A stretch of DNA of 64,000 nucleotides from Poecilobothrus nobilitatus (lineage: Eukaryota > Arthropoda > Insecta > Diptera > Dolichopodidae): positions 29,962,496 to 30,026,495 of the forward strand of contig OX352774.1 in assembly GCA_947095535.1 (NCBI GenBank). The letters are read 5' to 3'. Every line of letters begins with the position of its first letter. Within the stretch, counting starts at the first letter, position 1. Below, piece after piece: positions 56,894 to 64,000 of this stretch. The notes below the pieces were generated by a model. It did not search any database, had not been told where the DNA came from, and saw nothing but the letters and a program-made list of their open reading frames with translations. The translations under genes and the position numbers were made by a program.

Positions 56894-57804
56894 ATACTTC
56901 TTTATAATATATATATATACTTCCTTATATATACTATATATACTACCTTATATAATATATACTTCAATATACCCAACTGCAACATCCACAAAAAGGATTA
57001 AACAATATTAAATCTCTCAATTCTTCTTTTATAAATATGTATGTATGTAAGTATTTAAAATACTCTTTTATTTTATTATTAGTTTCTTTTTTCTCTAAAC
57101 TATCAGAATTATATTGTTTGGTTTGTTGAAGACTTTGGTTAAGTTTCTTTTTTTGCTTTTTGTTTACTGTTCGGGAATAAATAGTAATTGGTATATTCAA
57201 GGGTGTTGAAAATTTGTCTATTCGTTGATTATATTGTGAGAAAGAAATTTAACCTAGATTGTTGGATTCTGAATCGTTGTTAAAACGAATAAACATCAAT
57301 TAAATAATTTGATTTACTCAAAGACCTATACTAAATGTTTTGTTAATACAAAATATGCTTTTAAACACCAATGAAACTGCTTTAAGTGCTTTAGCCACTA
57401 TTTGCAATTTAACTTATAATGCTGCATAATTAACTAAAAAAAAAAATTAATATATTTGAGTTAATTAATTGAGTTTTGTTTTTTATATTTTTTTTAAATA
57501 CATTTTTTAAAAGTACAGAGTGTTATTCAAAAAACAAAAAATGTTAGTCTTTTTTTTTCCTTTAAAAACCCTCGAACGTTTTTCTTCCTTTAAAATTGAA
57601 AACGGAAGTTCATAATTTATTATTAAATTCATGGTTTTTTTATAGGCGACTTCCTAGAGATGATCAACTCTTTTTACTTTAGTTTTTTTTTTGTTTATTA
57701 CGAGTAAAAGGATTTTGTAACCAGACAGTATTTATATAAAATTTTTCTATTGTCATGACAGTTTAAGGCGTTAAAATTTTTCCTCTTATGATCCGTTAAA
57801 ATTT
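56894..57804. other. AT-rich non-coding, TA repeats
   Basis: TA repeats adjoin the mariner right end (56908-56960). Nothing else was recognised. Confidence 0.5.
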
Positions 57805-58510
57805 TTATACCCCGTACTAGAGATTATTGAAGGGTATTATAAATTTACCAGTACGTTTGTGACACTTCAGAGGAAACGATAGTGATATAAAAAAAGTTTA
57901 TTTCTTCTTGCTCAGAATTGAATTCTGAGACACCGTTCGACCATTTGTCCATTAATCTCTCCATTTACCAGTTTATTAACCAGTCCATTTTACCAGTCCT
58001 TACCACAATTCAAAAAATAATGGAGTTAGGATTCTCAAATTTGTACTATTTCATTTTTAAGTACATATATACCAGTTTCAATATTAAAATTGAACAAGTT
58101 CGACCAAGCATAAATTTTATATGAGCATAAGTCAGTATATAATTAGACTATAGATATCTAAATTTTGTTAAGTTTTATGTTAACGCCCTCTTCAAAATTT
58201 GCTTAGTTTAACCGAACATGTTCGGATAGTTATGAAATTTAGATATCTAAAATTTTCTAAAAAATAATCAAATTTTAGATAACATTTTTTGACAAATTTT
58301 GTTGATTTTTCGCTACGGGTAGTAAATGTCGTACAACTCCGAAATTTATATAAATACAGTACTAAATAAATCTCAGTACTAAATTTATTTAAATATCTAA
58401 AACTTTTTAAAAGATTTAAGAGATTTAAATTTTATGGAATGCAGCATACATATTATTTTCGTGCGGGTATCCTAGATTTGACTGTGTCAACTCTTTAATA
58501 TTCCTTTTTT
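57805..58510 (+). mobile_element. DINE/mini-me-like non-autonomous repeat (probable)
   Basis: The 5' part has TATACCCCGTACTAG ... GAAGGGTATTATAAATTTAC, a CCC/GGG stem. It is followed by TTCTTGCTCAGAATT, CTGAGACACCGTTCGACC and a degenerate TGTCC/AGTCC series. The 3' end has GTGCGGGTATCCTAG, ACTGTGTCAACTCTT and a T run. This order resembles Drosophila DINE-1/mini-me type repeats as I know them (GGGTATTATAA, GTCY repeat, GGGTATC...T-rich end). An exact 14-bp palindrome CCGAACATGTTCGG is at 58212-58225. No protein. Confidence 0.45.
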
Positions 58511-61500
58511 AATCTTTTTTTTTTTTATAAAAATAATATAATCCAATTGATGTCCACTTTGGTGACTACGTTTTTTATTTTAATAGAATATTAGCGTGAA
58601 AATTCCGGCTCTTAGAAGTGAAAAGCCAAATAATGTCAACGGAATATAACAGAAAAAAAAAATACTTAAGGTTAGCTGTAAGCGATTTAGAATTTTTAGA
58701 TTGTTCTTTTCTTTTTATTTCGTAAACTATGGACAGAACTGGATACTTAATAAATATAAAAGTATTTTTTTTTTATAAAAAATAAAATAAAAATAGATCA
58801 TGAAAATAAAAATTAAATAAACATTGAAAACAGTTATTATCATTGTTTTTTTTGTTGTTTAGTATTTAAAAGTGATAAGAAATTTTTATATAAAAATTAA
58901 ACTAATTTTATTACAGAAAGAAAATAAATTGGCAGTAACTATATTTAATCGAATAATTATATAAAAATTAAAGTTTTATTCGCGGAATTATGAGTATTTT
59001 AGAAAAGGAATGATAATATTTTCAATTTATTTTTCCTTTGAACATTTTATAGAGAGTAAAATTTTTATTTCAAATCAATATACAAGCTGGATTTTGAGAT
59101 TTAACTGGTTGGACTACAATTTATCTTTGAATTTGCAATGATTTTGAAATGATCGTGTTGTAATAAATTGCAGAAGAGGCGTGGTGTAATAAGAAATTTT
59201 CATTCGAATCGGTATTAAAATCAAACACTGAAACTTCCCGAATTAGGTTTTTTTACACAGTCAAATTAAACATTAGACGTATTATGTCTTATTTCTTTAG
59301 ATTATTGCATCTTTTTTTAAAAAAAAAATCTAATCTAAATATATATAATTTTATCCATTTATTCAAACAGTTCAGGTCGTCATAAAAAAGATATACGTAA
59401 AACGAAACATTAAAAAATAATTATTTTAATAAATCATCATATTAAAATATTTTGGGCGGACATAGTACTTTTTAAGCACGGCTTAACCATAATTTAAATT
59501 TACGTCTTTCAAAAATGACTTTTTCTATTTAAATCCGAATGGTGTCTTCACGAATTGGAATTAATAAAACTTCAGATATTTGTATTCAATTCAAGATCTA
59601 AATCCATTTATAAACTTCTGTATGTGCAGTTAAACTATGTATGTGTCGGTCAGTTGTATACGGTCAACAAAATTATCAGCACAGGAAACATTTAAAAAAC
59701 TTAGAGCCACACAAAATAAAATCAACAATATTAAAGATAAGAATCTTGTAAAATTGAAAACGAAAAGGAACAACGAAATTCAAGTACTTGTACTCAATTA
59801 AATATCTAGTAATTAAAATCTAATATGTATTACCAAATGAAAATGGACTTTACAACTTTAATTTAAAATATTTTCAATCAGTTTTCAAAAATTTTATTGA
59901 AATCTTTAAAGTCAAAAACGAAAAAAAGAAAAATTTACAATTTTAACTTTATGTTTTACAAGGACGAAAATTAGGAAAATTAGTTTTTTTTTTTTTTTAA
60001 CAAAACTGGAATAAAAAAAGTTTTTGTATTAAAATGTAAGAATAAGGAGAAAGAAAAAATTAGAAAAGGATTAAAGAAACAACCTAAACAAATTGTTAGC
60101 AAAAATATATGTGTAAGCATTCAAACTAAAATAAAAAAAAAAAAAAACAAAAATAAAAAAAAAAGGATATAGTGATCCTGTGAAATCAATTTGTGGAGGT
60201 ACCAAAAAATTACCATATTTTTTTTTCGTTTTACAAAAAATATTAACTTTTTCCATACCCTTGGGTAAAAAAATTTTTCTTTTTTCCTTATTTTAGACTT
60301 ATAGTTTTAGAGTTTTATGCTAATTTTTGATTTTCCCTTCAAAATTTATTTCTAATACTTTATATATAGTAAGAAAAAATATTTTGTATGTGTTTTTTAT
60401 GATGGTTAAAAAGAAAAAAAAAGAAAAACCTAGAGTCTTAAAAGTTTAAAAGCAAAAAAAAAAAAAAAAATAATATGCATATTAATTTTTTATTTCAAGT
60501 GAATGAATAATCCTTATTCAGGATACCTTTTACATATAACTTTATTAGTTAAAAGTTAATTTTAAGTTTAAAATTTAAATTAATTTGAGAAAGTTCATAA
60601 ATCAAAGTAAATATTTGATACCAATACAACATAACCATACAACATACAATCATACAATATATTTGATACAAACCATAGAAATTATGACCGAATTCCTGAT
60701 AAATACACTTAGAAAATATCTTTGGCAAAAAATGAATTTGATTCTAAGATGAATTACTATGGATCGACAAATTTACAAACATTAGACATTTAAGAATGAC
60801 TTAATAATTTTAAAAGTTTGTCATGAAACGTGAAAATTTAAAAAAAGGATTTTATTTTTTTGTTCTCATGCAATTATATTACATATTTTATTGTCAGAAA
60901 TTATAAAAACTCATTGGTTAAAGTAAAATTTCTGTAACAATTTCCTTTACATAATAAATTTAATTATGAAAATTTAAGATATACTTATATATACATTTAT
61001 GAAATACAACATATATACATAAGAAAAACAAAGGAAAAAGTTACCTTTTCATTCAGGACACGAAACTTTAAAAAATAAAATTCTTTAACTACTTATATAT
61101 TGTAATAGTTTAAACAGTACTAATACGCTCTTTCCTTCTGTCCGATTTTTTTTTTCATCTAAAAACAATATTTGTCCACTTTTTAGAACTTACAGAACAT
61201 TTTAAAATTTCCTGTTTTTAAAAAAAGAAATTATTTTATTTATTTTTTTTTCATTTTAACATGTTAATGCTTTTTTTTTTAATATTTTAAGTGTATTGGT
61301 ACGTCCGATTGAGGTTAACGTCTGCAATATTAATGTACTAAAAATGTATTTAAATATATATATAGAGAAGTATATAATATATATATATATATATAGAAAA
61401 ATATAAAAGTATATAAAAGCTACCAGACAAGAAAAGCTAAACATTTTAACTGAATTGATTTCTTTTTTTAATTATCTGATGTTCATTGAAAAATAATATT

Positions 61501-64000
61501 TTGCTGTGATTCTGAATTTTTTCATAGTGTTAAGTAATTTTTTGTTATTTGAAGATCTTTTACAAAAGAATTTATAAGAATACTTTAAAAAGATAGAGGT
61601 ACATGATATACAAATTTTCCGATATATCTATATCCATAAGTATTTTTCAATATTAGATAAATGACGGTTATAAAATTTAAAATAAAACCACTATACGGTT
61701 ATAAAATCGAAAAGAAATCCAAACCTAATGGTTTTGCCACCCTAAAGCAGGTAGAAATATTCAAAAAACAGCAATAATATCCGCTTCGCATTGTTAGGCT
61801 ACTTACTGACTAAACTCATGCCTCCCCTTTAGGCAATATAATGGGATGAAGTTCATATAATTGGAGTATATTGACTAGAGAGTAGGAATAGAAAAGGATA
61901 GGAAAAAGATGTGGAAACTTTTAATTGCGGAATGAACTATAAGGAATGACTATAAGGAAACAATGTATCCGTGTATTATATTTCGTTACAAAAACATTAT
62001 TAAATTAAAACATGCAGTAGTATACAATACCTTCCTGCAAAAGGTAATAATTGATGACAGATCCATTGCAGAAGATTGTTTTGCTGTTTTTAATTCTTCA
62101 GTATACATATTTTTTTTATCGAAAAAATAAACATGTTTGAAAGGTAGCTCAAACCATTAATGAAACAAAAATATAATTTTTAAATGTCTTTATTAATATT
62201 TTTATTATCTGCACGTTGCACTGGTAAGCCCACTTTGTATTTTTTTTTATTTTTTCTATGAGGTTTTCTTTCTTACTGGTGAACAATTTCTTTTATACAG
62301 TATAGCACAGTGAAAGTACTATTAAACATCAGAAATATTATATAATCACTGGACATTAGAAGAATCCAATCATTGCGTATACGAGGAATATTTATGTCCT
62401 GTAGTCCATACCATAAAAAAAAATAAAAAAAAAAAAATAAAAAAAAAAATGGACAGACATTTTGTGTTGACCTACTATATAAAAAATAAAATAATATAGG
62501 ATGTAAATATCTATATCTATCCTGACAAAAATTAAAAAAATAGTTACATATACATAAAAATTTTAAATGTATTTTTGATATATACGTATGTACATATTAA
62601 TTTAAGGATGTAATGATACTGCATTTATTTACTTTAAATTACATGTTTCTATTACAATTTTATGTCTCGTTTTGAGGTACTTAAGGTTTTAATAGATATA
62701 TATATATATATACATTTACGATCTGATACGAATTGTAATATAATATTACTAAAGATAAAAAAAAATATTAAAAATACAGAAAAATATTTGATAGTCTGTA
62801 ATTTTCTTTATTTATTTATTTATTTTTTTTTTCTTTTCACTCCACCACAGTTGGAATCGAACTGTCTGACTACATTTTTAAGTTTATTTGTTTTGTTTTT
62901 GGAAAATCAGGAAATTTGATTTGATTCATAAATTTCGGTTCTAAAAAAAAACAAAAGTCAAAAAGAAAAAAATCAAAACAAAAATTTTGTAATAGAAAGT
63001 TTAGAAAAACATTTGAAACACTTAAAAATACAATGCATATACAATATTATATAAAAGAGGATCTTATTCGACGAACCTTAAAAATGATTTTGTAAGTTGA
63101 ATTGAACTTTCAATATATAGATTAGACGATAAATGGTTTTGACAAAAAAAAAAAAAAAAGACAGAAAACAGACATACATAACTCTTTTGATTCAATAAAT
63201 TGTCATTGTCAGACATTATATACGAGTAGATGCTAAAAAAATTTCTTTTTTTTTTTTTTTTGGAGAAAACTTGATTTCCTTTTGTATAAGTATATATATA
63301 CATATTTCAATTTATTCTGTCCAATATGATAATAGTTTGTTTAATTCCGGAGGAATATTATACCAATGATCTGTGGTAAATAAAAATGTAAAAAAAAAAA
63401 TAAACAAACATATATTTTGTAATATTACCTTTACATTATTAAAACACCATTACAATCAATTTAAATTCCTTCGTTTCTGTTTTGATTAGTATTTTACAGT
63501 AATTTTAGAGACGATTAGTTTCTAAAGGATCGATTTTTATTATACAATATCTATAAGTTAAAATTTTTACTATATATCATTTTTGATTATACATATATGT
63601 ATATTTTATTTAAGATTCATCTATTACTTTAATATTATACATATAATAGAAATATGTTTGTACGTATATTCGAACATATAAATTGAAATTCTTTATTTAT
63701 ACAGGGCATCTCATGTAACTAAAGATGTAAAATATATAAATAGAAAAGGTGATCGGTAAAGTCGAAAAAAAGAAAACATTTTTATGGTAAAAAAAAACCA
63801 AATAAACTAATTTAAGTTTAGATTTTTCACAGGATATATAGAGATTTTTCTAAAGGATCTATAGAGAGTTTGGAGCACTTTCCCGGCAACTGTTCTAGTC
63901 TGTCAAGAAAAGGCAGAAATATCTCGGTAGTTTCTTTTCTCAAGATTTAACTGAACTCTCAATAATAGATGTGAGAAGCTTTTAAAATTTTTTCCATCAT
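58511..64000. other. AT-rich non-coding to window end
   Basis: No gene recognised. There are long A runs (60128-60142, 60454-60470, 62418-62450) and TA repeats (61376-61394, 62696-62711). At 63703 TATACAGGGCATCTCATGTA looks like the start of another DNA-transposon terminus, whose partner would lie beyond the window. Confidence 0.45.

Noticed and set aside
62035..62130. Frame reading FLQKVIIDDRSIAEDCFAVF, slightly LINE-like
   Set aside because: Too short and without the motifs needed to call a reverse-transcriptase linker.

Overview
This is about 64 kb of very AT-rich eukaryotic DNA, dense with poly(A)/poly(T) runs and TA microsatellites. The only host gene I can support is a Src-family tyrosine kinase on the minus strand, recognisable as insect Src64B. 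Its N-terminus (MGNKCC..., [18 protein letters not shown]) and SH3-SH2-kinase order match the dipteran protein closely. With rosa-type (DD41D) mariner elements and a DINE-like repeat, this points to an insect, most likely a fly. The species cannot be named from the sequence.

Layout. At 1-1419 lie four coding exons of Src64B (kinase, kinase N-lobe, SH2, SH3; the 3' end of the gene is cut off by the window edge), separated by introns of 82, 68 and 105 bp. A 16.9-kb intron (1420-18338) follows. The first coding exon, with the myristoylation/palmitoylation signal, is at 18339-18567. From 18568 to 64000 I find no host coding sequence. This is presumably 5' intron or upstream intergenic DNA, and untranslated first exons could be hidden there.

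The non-coding DNA is filled with old and a few younger mobile elements. (i) Two mariner-type DD41D elements: a nearly intact one at 39314-40625 (two frameshifts, clean terminal repeats, TA flanks) and an internally deleted one at 55978-56893. (ii) Non-LTR retrotransposon pieces at 3102-3464, 21150-21400, 26925-28262 (reverse transcriptase with YADD motif) and 54525-54710. (iii) A tRNA-derived SINE family with three head-containing copies (3050-4092, 15765-16207, 43505-43901; all minus strand, the Src64B sense strand) and two core fragments (48112-48285, 51845-51975). (iv) A family bounded by GCACATTTCCAAAA inverted ends, with a (GTCC)n run and three tandem 477-bp units at 35225-36974, and diverged single units at 5990-6480 and 21520-22150. 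(v) Several non-autonomous inverted-repeat elements (8570-9313, 11565-12260, 13411-14127, 22892-23400, 33220-33734, 48755-49486), one of which carries a decayed MADF-domain reading frame. (vi) A second dispersed family of unknown class at 25185, 29095, 38265 and 41225. (vii) A striking 69-bp hairpin at 5566-5711.

No operon, CRISPR array, rRNA gene or intact tRNA gene was found. The best candidates for something undescribed are the inverted-repeat element families, the 477-bp tandem-unit element and the long hairpin. None of them amounts to a new multi-gene system.
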